Assembly: GCA_017448375.1 (NCBI GenBank)
Contig: JAFSLR010000313.1
Span: forward strand, 4,475-68,474
Reading direction: 5' to 3'
From: Synergistaceae bacterium
Lineage (GTDB): Bacteria; Synergistota; Synergistia; Synergistales; Aminobacteriaceae
Length of the DNA: 64,000 nucleotides
The notes under the pieces were generated by a model, which did no database searches, was not told the origin of the DNA, and saw only the letters and a program-made list of their open reading frames with translations. Positions 26,224 to 35,581 of the stretch are shown piece after piece (within the stretch, counting starts at the first letter, position 1; each line of letters begins with the position of its first letter). The position numbers and the translations under genes are program-made.

Positions 26224-28320
26224 TTAGTTTCCCCTTTTTTCTGGCTTTATAAGCTCCATGACAACATTAACATTATTCCTGTCATTTTTCTTGAAGTCTC
26301 TGTTTCCGTGCGTAACAGAGTTTTCTATCTGTGAAATCTCATCGAGCTTATCCCAGCCCACAAGGCATACGTGTTTTCTTGCTTCTTCATCTTGTCTAGG
26401 TTTTATGTCAGAGCTACCGTGCTCTTGAATTTCGGTCTGCTGCTTTTTGAGCCGCTCAGTAAATTCATCTATCTCCATGACATCGTACCCGAATGTGTAA
26501 TGGAAAGCACACCATCTTAGATGTTCGCTCTTTGCGAGATTCTCTTTTTGTATGGGCGTTAATGTATTTGTCCCTACCATTATTTTGCGTATCAGCGGTA
26601 TCAAGTAATCGACACTTGCACGGTTGCTCATTCTGTGGAAATATGCACATTGTTTCCAGTCTTCACTTATGCTGTTTCCTTTATCTTTATTGTAATGATG
26701 GTTAAGCTCCATAGCGTACCTGTCAAGTTCTCCCGAATAAAGCAAATCTGAGTCATATATCGAGTATGTTTCGCATTCCTGTGCAGAGATAGAATAACAC
26801 CTTACGCTTTTTGAATCACAAGTGTATACATTCTGCGGATGCCCCATAGCGTGGAGACGGTCAGCCATACGTATAGCTATATTCCTTGCAGTATCTCTGT
26901 CTTCAAGGCATATAACTATATATTTTAGCTTTGAGGCGTGTTCCTGAAGGTATTTGAAGCATTCTCCGCTCCTTATGTCGTACTGTTCAAAACCGATATC
27001 GGCATCGGGCGTTGCAAACATTTTAGAGTACTGCGATCTTACGAAGCCTGTTTTGTCGCCATGTTTAGGATCGAATATCGTAATTTTTAGATTGCTTCCC
27101 TCAAAACGCCCGTTAGCAAGAACTTTCCGCAATACTTCATGACCGATACGCCCGAAACCGCCTATAAGAACCTCTATATCCTCAGTAGCGCATCCGTCCT
27201 TATCGAAATTTATGAAATTGCACAAAGGATATTTATATATCAGGAGGCGGGCATTCATTTCGTACTCGTCAAAGGAAATTACTCTCCCGTAGCCGTATTG
27301 CTTCTTGTCTGACTGAAAGAGCATCCCTTTTTCTTCATCAGCACCAAGTAGCACTAGTTCTGTCTGTTCAGGGGGTATACCTTCTTTTTTGAGAGTGGCA
27401 GACATCTTGCGTGCGTACTGAAGATTTCTGTCGTAATCCTCCGATAGAGTATAAAGTCTCAGCTTCATATTCTTCTTCCCGATGTGAATTTCTTTCAGGA
27501 ATGATGTGGTAGCTTTTAACGCATCTGCACCTGAATACACGAGTCCGCCAAGATTTTGTATTGAAGCCTCATAATTTTCACAGACCATGTTGTCTACATA
27601 TACAAGCAGGTTATCTCCAGTATTTGTGATATTTCTGCTAAATGCGAGAGAGGTTGCATTGATGCCGAACACTAAATCTACACTGGAGACTTGTGTTTTT
27701 GTTCTGACCCACTTAAGCAGGTTATCTCCAAAACGTATAAGCAGTGTGCTTACAGCGGTAAGAAAAGCAATGAGATGAAGTAACCAGAACACAAGAACGA
27801 GCGGCGGGTATTTAGCTTCCGGCAAACTGAAAAAGACATCAGCATTACCGCGACCATAAAACATCCAGCCTACATCCATGACAGAACTTATGATTACGTA
27901 AAAAACTTTATAGAACCAAGAAGCCTCCTTTGCCCAGACTAGGGAATCGTTTTTTGACAAGCCTAGCTCTAAGCCTCTATAGTGGCAGTAGAAATAGAAG
28001 ATCATGCCTCCAAAGAACATCAAAACAAATGCCCATTTCAGTAGGTTTGTTCTTCCATTGGGATACTTTGATATAAGTATTATCAGCTCTGGGAGAAGAA
28101 CAATGGAAAGGATACATGCCACAGCAATCTGGAAAGCTCCGTAATGCATAAAACCCATTAAAAGAGTTTCTGCGATAACCATGGAATAGAATGCTACTTT
28201 CAGTGACTTTACTCCATTGTATTTATATTTTAGTACGCAAAGTATAAGAACAATGAGTCCTCCTGATGCCGCTACAATATTGAGGTTATAAACCCGCGCT
28301 AAATCCCCGATATTATTCAT
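26224..28320 (-). CDS. Membrane protein with TrkA-N domains and C-terminal RyR domain
   Basis: 698 aa. About six hydrophobic segments lie in residues 15-220 (NIVAASGGLIVLILCVLKY first, LVFWLLHLIAFLTAVSTLLI last). Rossmann-type TrkA-N/RCK-like domains follow, with the second clear at IEVLIGGFGRIGHEVLRKVL near residue 385. The C-terminal 110 residues read like a RyR domain: KSEHLRWCAFHYTFGY and later RKHVCLVGWDKL. Known families pair TrkA-N and RyR in nucleotide-centred conflict systems, where RyR is thought to bind NAD- or ADP-ribose-derived ligands. It lacks an obvious P-loop or nuclease. The simplest model is a gated membrane effector responding to the product of the TIR gene next to it. Confidence 0.8.
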   Translation of the reverse strand: MNNIGDLARVYNLNIVAASGGLIVLILCVLKYKYNGVKSLKVAFYSMVIAETLLMGFMHYGAFQIAVACILSIVLLPELIILISKYPNGRTNLLKWAFVLMFFGGMIFYFYCHYRGLELGLSKNDSLVWAKEASWFYKVFYVIISSVMDVGWMFYGRGNADVFFSLPEAKYPPLVLVFWLLHLIAFLTAVSTLLIRFGDNLLKWVRTKTQVSSVDLVFGINATSLAFSRNITNTGDNLLVYVDNMVCENYEASIQNLGGLVYSGADALKATTSFLKEIHIGKKNMKLRLYTLSEDYDRNLQYARKMSATLKKEGIPPEQTELVLLGADEEKGMLFQSDKKQYGYGRVISFDEYEMNARLLIYKYPLCNFINFDKDGCATEDIEVLIGGFGRIGHEVLRKVLANGRFEGSNLKITIFDPKHGDKTGFVRSQYSKMFATPDADIGFEQYDIRSGECFKYLQEHASKLKYIVICLEDRDTARNIAIRMADRLHAMGHPQNVYTCDSKSVRCYSISAQECETYSIYDSDLLYSGELDRYAMELNHHYNKDKGNSISEDWKQCAYFHRMSNRASVDYLIPLIRKIMVGTNTLTPIQKENLAKSEHLRWCAFHYTFGYDVMEIDEFTERLKKQQTEIQEHGSSDIKPRQDEEARKHVCLVGWDKLDEISQIENSVTHGNRDFKKNDRNNVNVVMELIKPEKRGN

Positions 28321-28368
28321 ACTCTACACTGTCCCTTTACGAAAAATTATTTTGTGCGTATTGAAATT

Positions 28369-28376
28369 TATTATAC
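28369..28376 (-). promoter_or_regulatory. -10-like TATAAT for the TrkA-N/RyR operon
   Basis: On the minus strand a TGTATAAT box lies about 50 bp upstream of the ATG at 28320, followed by an AAAGGGAC ribosome binding region. The -35 hexamer is poor (TTCAAT-like). A second TATAAT on the plus strand near 28406 precedes the TIR remnant. Confidence 0.35.
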
Positions 28377-28448
28377 ATTGGACGTCGAAAATTGAATACA
28401 TGCTGTATAATAAAAACCATAATAAAATAAAATTAGGAAGTATTAGCG

Positions 28449-28586
28449 ATGTCAAAACTTACATACAAGACGAAGGGCAATTCCTCCCCGCAGGGAAAAC
28501 CCAGAGTTTTCTTCTCATGTAATCCGAAAGATTTTGAATATTATATCGTTTTGTCGACAGATAGTAGAAAGCGGTCAGGAAAATGA
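28449..28586 (+). pseudogene. 5' fragment of a TIR-domain gene
   Basis: 46 codons including stop, from an ATG with AGGAAG seven bases upstream. It reads MSKLTYKTKGNSSPQGKPR and then VFFSCNPKDFEYY. That is the start of a family of TIR proteins whose first strand is RVFFSCHPxDFE, as I recall. The frame ends after SGK, with no more TIR sequence in any frame. The gene is therefore truncated and only its promoter and start survive. It lies in the same TIR island and could be a decayed copy. Confidence 0.5.
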
Positions 28587-28736
28587 TTTCAAGGAGTGCT
28601 TGAACCGAATAAAAAGTTTTACCCGATACCAGAGAAGAGCCTTAGAACCTGTTCAGTATCCCATGGAAACGTAATATAATCTTCTTATTTATGGAGTTCA
28701 TCTGAAATTTAATTTAAGGAGGTGGATAAACGTGGG

Positions 28737-28814
28737 ATGAACATATACATTTTAAGTTTTTTAGCTATAATAAATTATAATGCAAAAACGAGTAGCAGTA
28801 ACTGTACGGAATAG
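28737..28814 (+). CDS. Possible 25-aa hydrophobic small protein
   Basis: ATG at 28737 lies 11 bases after a strong AAGGAGGTGG. The product starts MNIYILSFLAIINYN and ends NCTE. Its hydrophobic first half is the size of small membrane peptides or leaders. Nothing else supports it. It could be a leader for the TIR gene that starts 38 bp later. Confidence 0.25.
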   Translation: MNIYILSFLAIINYNAKTSSSNCTE

Positions 28815-28851
28815 TCATTCTAAAAGTGCTGTTTTTCTGTGTATTTGCTGA

Positions 28852-31800
28852 TTGCTCTTTGCACAAAAAGCAAATTTGAATAAAGAAGGATTAAAAAAGA
28901 AGGAATCAATCATTAAACAGAAATATTACGCATTTATAAGTTACAGTCATAAAGATCAAAAAATAGCGAAGAAACTTCAAACAAGATTACAGCATTATCA
29001 CCTTCCAACATCGTTGCGAAAAGCGAATCCAGATTTACCGAAGAATCTTCGCCCAATTTTTATTGATGAATCGAATCTCGTTGGTAGTGTTTTGAAGGAA
29101 GCGCTTCAGAATAATCTTAGTCAGTCGAAGTACCTGATTCTGATTTGCTCGCCGAACAGTGCGAAATCTGAATATGTGAACGATGAGGTCAGATACTTCA
29201 TAGAGAATGGCAAGGGTGACAGAATTATTCCGTTGATTGTAGATGGTGTGCCACATTCTGAACGTGAATGCTTTCCGCCGGCACTTCTCGAACTTCCCAG
29301 AGAACGTGAACTACTTGGGATCGATTTGAAAAAATTTGGAGTTCGTGGGGCATTCCTTCGAGTGATAGCGACAATGCTGGGACTTGATTTGGATAATTTC
29401 GTTTCGTATGAGGATCGGATCAGAAGGAAACGAAGCATGATCTTAACCTCTATCGCAGCAGCGATTATGTTTTTTGCTGGATTCTTAATCTGGCAGAATG
29501 TCCCCCACACGCACTATTATCGAACGTATGTCTACCGTTGGGAAAAACCAATCGGATTATTCGAAGTAGAATCCGAAGCTGCTCGTAAAAGAATGGCGTA
29601 CACTTACAAATTCACAACTTTGAAGGGAGAAGTTCAGAAGATTGAGCGCATAAATTCAGCCGGAGTTCTGGTTAATCCGTTAAATCCTACACCGCTTCTC
29701 GAACCAGCCAAAGTTGAATTTCGTCCGGATAGTTCAGTCGATTATTTTGACATTTACGGACACAGAATTTACAGGAAAAGACATTTGAGTATGAGAGTTG
29801 TCGATTTTTATTGTGGAAAATATAGTGAAATTCCTTACGCTTTTCAGTTCGATAATCTTAGTGTTCTTGATTCGGAGTTAGAAGATCCCGGAACCAATGG
29901 GGGGCGAGAGAATATAGATACAGGAAATATTATCCGTATGACACTTGAATTTGATGATAACGGTTACATAGTCAAGCAAATTTTCCGTCGTACTGCTGAG
30001 AGTGGCAAGGACAAACGCGGTTTTTTCACTCGCGATAAAAAGGGCAGATGGGGGTTGGGTTATACAGTTGATGAACTCGGAAGAATCACAGCAATTCACA
30101 ATTTAAACTTGAAATGGGAAATTATGCCGATTCAGGGGATTTATACTCAGAAATTCGACTATGAAAATTCTCCGTATCCTGTGAAAATTTCATATGCTGG
30201 TAAAGACGGTGAACCTGTTGAGGGCGAGGATGGGTACGCATTTACGACCGTAAGTTATGATGAGTATTTCAATGCCGTCAAAGTGTCAAATTTTGATACT
30301 GATGGAAAGCTCACCACAGATATTTCTGAAACACGCTACACCTATGATACAAACGGCTTCAGAACTTCAGAAAGCTATTACGATGCGAATCTCGAACCTA
30401 TTCTTGTCAGAGAGGGCTATTTCTGCGTTAAATTTACAAATGACACAAATGGTAGAATTATTAGAGGTTCTTACTATAACACCAAAAACGAAAAAACCGT
30501 ATGTTTAAGTGGATACGCAGAGTTTGTTCGTAAGCTCAACGAAAATGGTCAGCTTTTGCTAGAGACTTATTATGATGTTGAAGGAAATTCAGTTGCAAAT
30601 TACCACAATAATATTGTATACGCTTGCAAGATCACTTATGAAAATGGATTTATTCATAAAATCGAAAATTTGGATCAAAATGGGAATCTAACGCTCAACG
30701 ACGAAGATTTTGGCTATGCATCACAAATAAGGACGTATGACACTGACGATGATAAGATCGTTGGAATAACTTATCTTGACACGGAAGGCAACAAAATTCT
30801 TATATCAGACGGGTTCTCTGAAGGATTTGCCGAGATACGTTACACATATGATACAGGCAACATAACCAGCGTATCGTTCTATGGCGATAAAGGAGAGGCA
30901 GTTTGTGTATATGATACTGCAAAAACAGTTTATGAGTGGGAAAACGGGAGTATGATTTCCGTTAAATTTTTCGGAACAGATGGGAACCCTGCTATAGCCA
31001 GGGGGTACTCCAAAGCTGAATATGAGTACGACGAGAATGGTCTGCAAATCTGGGAGCGATATTATGGAGTGAACGGCGAACGTGTAAATACCACATTTGC
31101 ACGTGAAGCACTTCCTGGTGTTGATGGGCGTTCTGCAATCAAACACACTTATGATTCAGATGGAAATGAACTGACTTATGAAGAATTTGACGCAAACGAT
31201 AATTCTATCTCATTCAGCGTTATGAATATAAGTGATGAAGCTGAAAAGGTTGAGTGGCTCAGAAATGCTGCTGAACAAGGCGACGCGCGAGCGCAATATA
31301 CTCTCGGTGAGATGTATCACGGGGGGCTGAGTGTTGAGAAAAAATATGTTGAAGCTGCAAAGTGGTTCAGGAAAGCTGCTGAACAGGGGTACGCATACGC
31401 ACAATTTAATCTTGGCAATATGTATTACAACGGTGAAGGTGTCAAGAAAAATAAATCTGAAGCTGTAAAGTGGTTCAGAAAAGCTGCAGATCAGGGCTAT
31501 GCCTATGCACAATTCAATCTTGGTAATATGTATTACAACGGTGAAGGTATCAAGAAAAACAAATCTGAAGCTGCAAAATGGTTTAGAAAAGCTGCCGAAC
31601 AAGGAGATGCGGAAGCACAATTTAATCTTGGCGATATGTATTACAATGGTGATGGCGTCAAGAAAAATAAATCCGAAGCGGTCAAGTGGTTTAAGGAAGC
31701 TGCATTACGAGAAGATAACGATGCGCAGTATACTCTTGGAGTAATGTATTACAATGGTGAAGGTGTTGTGCAAAATAAACCTGAAGCTGTTGAATGGTTC

Positions 31801-31914
31801 ACAAAGGCTGCAGAAGGCGGTGTTTCTGAAGCAGTCGAATGGCTCAGGAAAGCATCTAAACAAGGAGTTATCGAGGCTCAAAACGCGCTCAAAGAACTGG
31901 GCGAAACTTGGTAA
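28852..31914 (+). CDS. TIR - membrane anchor - YD-like repeats - Sel1 repeats protein
   Basis: 1020 aa, read from TTG at 28852 with no clear ribosome binding site, so the start is uncertain. Residues 25-165 are TIR (YYAFISYSHKDQKIAKK, SEYVNDEVRYFIE). A basic stretch and one transmembrane segment follow (MILTSIAAAIMFFAGFLIW, about 194-213). A large middle region, 250-810, has repeats with the YD/RHS-like phrase FDxDGxxxTxxxYTYDxNG. Six Sel1 repeats end the protein (about 828-1010), so similar at DNA level that recent slipped duplication is likely. TIR inside and repeats outside the membrane would make a one-piece transmembrane sensor. Secretion topology is inference. Confidence 0.75.
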   Translation: MLFAQKANLNKEGLKKKESIIKQKYYAFISYSHKDQKIAKKLQTRLQHYHLPTSLRKANPDLPKNLRPIFIDESNLVGSVLKEALQNNLSQSKYLILICSPNSAKSEYVNDEVRYFIENGKGDRIIPLIVDGVPHSERECFPPALLELPRERELLGIDLKKFGVRGAFLRVIATMLGLDLDNFVSYEDRIRRKRSMILTSIAAAIMFFAGFLIWQNVPHTHYYRTYVYRWEKPIGLFEVESEAARKRMAYTYKFTTLKGEVQKIERINSAGVLVNPLNPTPLLEPAKVEFRPDSSVDYFDIYGHRIYRKRHLSMRVVDFYCGKYSEIPYAFQFDNLSVLDSELEDPGTNGGRENIDTGNIIRMTLEFDDNGYIVKQIFRRTAESGKDKRGFFTRDKKGRWGLGYTVDELGRITAIHNLNLKWEIMPIQGIYTQKFDYENSPYPVKISYAGKDGEPVEGEDGYAFTTVSYDEYFNAVKVSNFDTDGKLTTDISETRYTYDTNGFRTSESYYDANLEPILVREGYFCVKFTNDTNGRIIRGSYYNTKNEKTVCLSGYAEFVRKLNENGQLLLETYYDVEGNSVANYHNNIVYACKITYENGFIHKIENLDQNGNLTLNDEDFGYASQIRTYDTDDDKIVGITYLDTEGNKILISDGFSEGFAEIRYTYDTGNITSVSFYGDKGEAVCVYDTAKTVYEWENGSMISVKFFGTDGNPAIARGYSKAEYEYDENGLQIWERYYGVNGERVNTTFAREALPGVDGRSAIKHTYDSDGNELTYEEFDANDNSISFSVMNISDEAEKVEWLRNAAEQGDARAQYTLGEMYHGGLSVEKKYVEAAKWFRKAAEQGYAYAQFNLGNMYYNGEGVKKNKSEAVKWFRKAADQGYAYAQFNLGNMYYNGEGIKKNKSEAAKWFRKAAEQGDAEAQFNLGDMYYNGDGVKKNKSEAVKWFKEAALREDNDAQYTLGVMYYNGEGVVQNKPEAVEWFTKAAEGGVSEAVEWLRKASKQGVIEAQNALKELGETW
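31240..31830 (+). repeat. Tandem ~108-bp Sel1-coding repeats
   Basis: Within the 3' end of the TIR-Sel1 gene, blocks of 108 bp (36 codons) repeat about five times. Neighbouring units at 31380 and 31488 are nearly identical, sharing phrases such as CTTGGCAATATGTATTACAA and AAATCTGAAGCTGTAAAGTG. The similarity suggests unit gain and loss by slippage or recombination. Confidence 0.8.
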
Positions 31915-31979
31915 ATCATAAAAAATGAAAATCAAAAAGTGACTGTAAAATAGTTTGCGTAAATGGTGAATACTAAGAA

Positions 31980-32194
31980 TTATCGAAGGAGCCTTAAAGT
32001 GTGAAGTAGTTCCAGTGAATGACCTTATCGCCTTCAAAGCAGCCGAGATACGGAGCTGCTATGAAGCATTCAAACAAATGGACGCATTGCAGTTAGCGAC
32101 GGCGATCGTTTCAGGGGCGAATGTGTTTTACACAAACGATGAACAGCTTTTGCAGTTTCGGGAGATAGCGGTAAGCCCGTTTGAAAGGGCTTAG
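31980..32194 (+). pseudogene. C-terminal remnant of a PIN-domain (VapC-like) toxin
   Basis: An open frame of about 70 codons without a usable start reads GALKCEVVPVNDLIAF and then QMDALQLATAIVSGANVFYT with NDEQLLQF. The DALQLATA and TND phrases are the last conserved acidic motifs of PIN RNases. The N-terminal half with the first Asp is missing, and a TGA precedes the frame. There is no antitoxin nearby. It is a decayed toxin-antitoxin locus. Confidence 0.6.
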
Positions 32195-32332
32195 TATCCT
32201 CTCAACATCTCCCCCAATCTTTTATTACTTGTTTTTGACAGTCTCCTTCTTGAGAATATTTTGCTATAATACTTTATGTTTCAGTTTATAGTTTATTTAA
32301 AGTAGTGTTCAGAAAATTTTAGGAGGTGTAAC

Positions 32333-35158
32333 ATGAGAAAGTATGGCATTGTGATAATGGTGATGTTTGTGCTTGCGGTGAGTTCGTGCGCATGGGCCGA
32401 TAAACTTTTTGATTGTCCGATAAAGAATGTTCCTGCGAGTATTTCTTGCCTATATGGAGATGCAGGTTATAAGGGGCACACCGGCTATGATTTAAAAGCT
32501 GATTACGGTACTCCTATATACGCGCTGTTTGACGGTAAAGTTACGTACAGGGTGATTTACAGCGACAGAAAAAATGATGAGAAATACCATTCATGGAGCT
32601 ATGGGAATGTCTTAGAGCTTACGAGCGATGGGGTGATTGAAGGGAATAGATATTCAATGCTTGTTGCGCACCTGAGTGAGTTTGACGGGAAAAGATATAC
32701 TGTCCCATCTACAATAGATGGAATTGAACTCATCTGTGATCATGATGATGTTGCTGACAGAGGGTCTTATGACGGTGTCCCTAAAAAATGGATATGTGAA
32801 GAAGGTATGCCAGTCAAGAAGGGGCAACTGATAGGTTATTCTGGTAACTGTGGGAACTCAACAGGGGATCACCTTCATATTGAAATAAGAGTGAATGGGA
32901 GATTAGTTGATCCAGATGGCTACATATCTAGAGAACGTTTTGTAGGAGAATATGTAGAGTCTGTGAAAATAGATGAAGATAACTTTCCGGATGAGAAATT
33001 TCGCGCAGCATTATTAAATCGATATGACCCTAATCATGACGGCATATTAACTGGAGAGGAAATAGAAAATATCAATAGCTTATTTATTGAGTTAGAGGGC
33101 ATATCTAATCTCAAAGGAATTGAATACTTCACGGTCCTTAAAGGGCTTTTCTGCGATCAGAATCTGCTAACGGAATTAGATGTCAGCAAAAATACAGCTC
33201 TTGAGCAACTTAATTGTGATAATAACCAGTTAAGGGTTCTTGATGTTGGCAATAATACTGCTCTTAGAATCCTTTACTGCCATAACAATCAGCTTGTATC
33301 ACTTGATGTAAGCGGCTGTTCAGATCTGCAATATCTGTATTGCAATAGTAATCAATTAACCGCACTAGATTTGAGCGGCTGTAATGCTCTGAAGCATATC
33401 GAGTGTAATAAGAACCAGTTGACAACACTGGATATAGATGGTTGTTCTAAACTGCAAGAGCTGGACTGTTCAAGTAACAAGCTGACTACGCTTGATTTTG
33501 GTAGCCAGATGTACAGAGACAGTTGTACCAATCTTTTAGAGTTAAATTGCTCTAATAACCAGTTAAACGATCTGGATATGGGTAGTTGTCATGCTCTTCA
33601 AACTCTTACATGCTCATATAATACATTAACCACTCTTAATTTGAGTGGTTGTAAGCATTTATATAGTATTACCTGTGATCATAATCTGCTGACTGTAATT
33701 GATATAACTAGCTACCCACAGGCAATTGTGTTTTGTGATGAGGGTGTTAACGTAATTCGTGAATCTAAGCCCAAAATCACCACGACATCTCCTGATGATG
33801 CGGTATTGGGTATGCTGTATTCCTTCCAGCTTACAGCAACAGGCTCTGATACTATAACGTGGACATATACAGGAACCATTCCTGAAGGTCTTAATTTTAG
33901 TGCATCAGGTCTCATTATCGGAATACCAACTAAAGCGCAAACGTGTACCTTTGTTGTGAAGGCATTAAACAGTTATGGTGAAGATACAAAAGAGTTGACG
34001 CTAACAGTATCATCTTCATCTCCTATTAGTATCACCACATCTAGCCTCAAAACCGGAACAATCGGGAAGTCCTACAGTGTAACGCTCAAAGGCAAAGGAA
34101 CAAAGCCACTCACGTGGTCAGCAGAGGGGCTTCCCAATGGTCTCAAGTTCAGCGAGAAGGGAAAAATCTCCGGCAAACCGATAGAGTTCGGGACGTTTAA
34201 TGTGAAGTTTACACTCTCGAATGGTGCAGGGAGTACTACGAAGGAATTACCGCTTACGATCAAAGGTATTCCGCCGAAGATTTCCGGCAGTCTCGCAAAA
34301 GCTGAACTTAATGTGCCCTACTCTTCCGGTTTAAGACTCACGAAGGGAAGTCAGCCTATCACGTGGAGTGTAACAGGGAATCTTCCTGAAGGACTCTCAT
34401 TCGACGCATCAACAGGAATCATCTCAGGTACCCCAGAGTCCTACAAGAGTTCAGGCTTCAAACTCACAATAACAGCTTCCAATGGTGCTGTGGAGAAGTC
34501 GAAGTCTGTGAAGCTCAAGGTTAAGGGAACGAAGCCCAAGATCACAACTAGCCTGCCGAACGCAACGGTAGGACAGCCATATACAGCTGCTCTAACCGCA
34601 ACAGGAAGTGAGCCAATCACATGGACAGCGACGAATCTTCCTGAAGGTCTCAGCCTTAATGGGGATACAATTTCTGGCACACCAACTGGAGCGGCGAAGT
34701 CCTATAAGGTGAAGCTAGTGGCGAAAAATCCTGTGAAGTCCGTCAAGAAGACTGTGACTCTCAAGGTCAACGCAGCATCTGCCCAAAGTGCCCCCGTAAC
34801 GTCTCAGGGAGACGAGGAGTTGTATTCATTCGGCGAGTATTCGCCACTTCCAGAGTTGAAGCTCACGCCAGAGTTGGAACTCACGAAGGGGTATACCGTT
34901 GTTGCGGAGCTTGGAACAATATCGGCTGACGAAGCTGGAATGTACGAGTTCGATGTAGTGTTGAGCGATAACGCCCCAGAGGGAGCGGAATTAGTGTATA
35001 TCGCCAATTCTGACAATCCTTCGGAGGACGATGAGATAGTGGAGTTCTATGATGAAACTGGAGCAGAGACCACAGTAGTTCCCGAAAACCGAAACATTAC
35101 TGTGTCGATATGGCTGAACGAAGGAGTAATTTACTCTCCAGTTATAGCAGTGAAATAA
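32333..35158 (+). CDS. Secreted M23 peptidase with leucine-rich repeats and Ig-like domains
   Basis: 941 aa. Signal peptide at residues 1-22 (cleavage near CAWA-D). An M23 (LytM) domain follows at about 25-205 with HTGYDLK and GDHLHIE, the zinc ligands. A short EF-hand/dockerin-like DPNHDGILTGEE is near 233. Leucine-rich repeats of the NNQLTxLDVSGC type occupy about 260-470. Four putative Ig (He_PIG-type) domains follow (TATGSEPITWTATNLPEGLS pattern). The C-terminal domain ends WLNEGVIYSPVIAVK. It likely cleaves or binds cell-wall peptide bonds at the surface. Ribosome binding site AGGAGGT lies eight bases before the ATG. A strong terminator follows. Confidence 0.85.
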   Translation: MRKYGIVIMVMFVLAVSSCAWADKLFDCPIKNVPASISCLYGDAGYKGHTGYDLKADYGTPIYALFDGKVTYRVIYSDRKNDEKYHSWSYGNVLELTSDGVIEGNRYSMLVAHLSEFDGKRYTVPSTIDGIELICDHDDVADRGSYDGVPKKWICEEGMPVKKGQLIGYSGNCGNSTGDHLHIEIRVNGRLVDPDGYISRERFVGEYVESVKIDEDNFPDEKFRAALLNRYDPNHDGILTGEEIENINSLFIELEGISNLKGIEYFTVLKGLFCDQNLLTELDVSKNTALEQLNCDNNQLRVLDVGNNTALRILYCHNNQLVSLDVSGCSDLQYLYCNSNQLTALDLSGCNALKHIECNKNQLTTLDIDGCSKLQELDCSSNKLTTLDFGSQMYRDSCTNLLELNCSNNQLNDLDMGSCHALQTLTCSYNTLTTLNLSGCKHLYSITCDHNLLTVIDITSYPQAIVFCDEGVNVIRESKPKITTTSPDDAVLGMLYSFQLTATGSDTITWTYTGTIPEGLNFSASGLIIGIPTKAQTCTFVVKALNSYGEDTKELTLTVSSSSPISITTSSLKTGTIGKSYSVTLKGKGTKPLTWSAEGLPNGLKFSEKGKISGKPIEFGTFNVKFTLSNGAGSTTKELPLTIKGIPPKISGSLAKAELNVPYSSGLRLTKGSQPITWSVTGNLPEGLSFDASTGIISGTPESYKSSGFKLTITASNGAVEKSKSVKLKVKGTKPKITTSLPNATVGQPYTAALTATGSEPITWTATNLPEGLSLNGDTISGTPTGAAKSYKVKLVAKNPVKSVKKTVTLKVNAASAQSAPVTSQGDEELYSFGEYSPLPELKLTPELELTKGYTVVAELGTISADEAGMYEFDVVLSDNAPEGAELVYIANSDNPSEDDEIVEFYDETGAETTVVPENRNITVSIWLNEGVIYSPVIAVK

Positions 35159-35161
35159 ATT

Positions 35162-35193
35162 CTGCCCTGCTCTATTCCAGCAGGGCAGTTTTT
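35162..35193 (+). terminator. Rho-independent terminator after the secreted peptidase gene
   Basis: A perfect 10-bp stem, CTGCCCTGCT with AGCAGGGCAG, a 7-base loop and then TTTTT, begins 4 bases after the TAA. Confidence 0.9.
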
Positions 35194-35313
35194 AAGTCTT
35201 ATCTGTCGTTCTCTTACCGACCAGCTAAAGAATAATTATCCTTCACCTGCGACAGCGAAGATGAGCACACTTATCGGAAGAAGTGATAAAGGGGAGTCCT
35301 TGCTCAACTGAAT

Positions 35314-35457
35314 GTTATTGCCGAATATCTCATGTAGTCTTTTCGGGAGCTAGCAAATGCTGAATTGAGCGGTGCTGAATGGTGCTGAAATAGCGTTGCA
35401 GGGAATACGATTGTAGGATAGCTCCCTCAAAGCCAACATTCAATATTCGGCAATAAC
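35314..35457. repeat. 144-bp bipartite palindromic element
   Basis: The outer 15 bp, GTTATTGCCGAATAT and ATATTCGGCAATAAC, are perfect inverted repeats. Inside them, after 16 unmatched bases on each side, an inner pair GGGAGCTA and TAGCTCCC is also perfect. The centre has direct repeats of GGTGCTGAA. No gene is contained. It could be a miniature inverted-repeat element or a structured RNA. The rest of the gap to 35581 shows nothing else. Confidence 0.55.
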
Positions 35458-35581
35458 CTATCCAGACTATTCTGATAGGGCTGTCCGCAGTCTTTATTCC
35501 TTTCAATAACAATGACATACTCTTTCATTGTGAGCATGCTTTCATGTGATAGTCATAGACGCACAATGATTTCACAGTATT

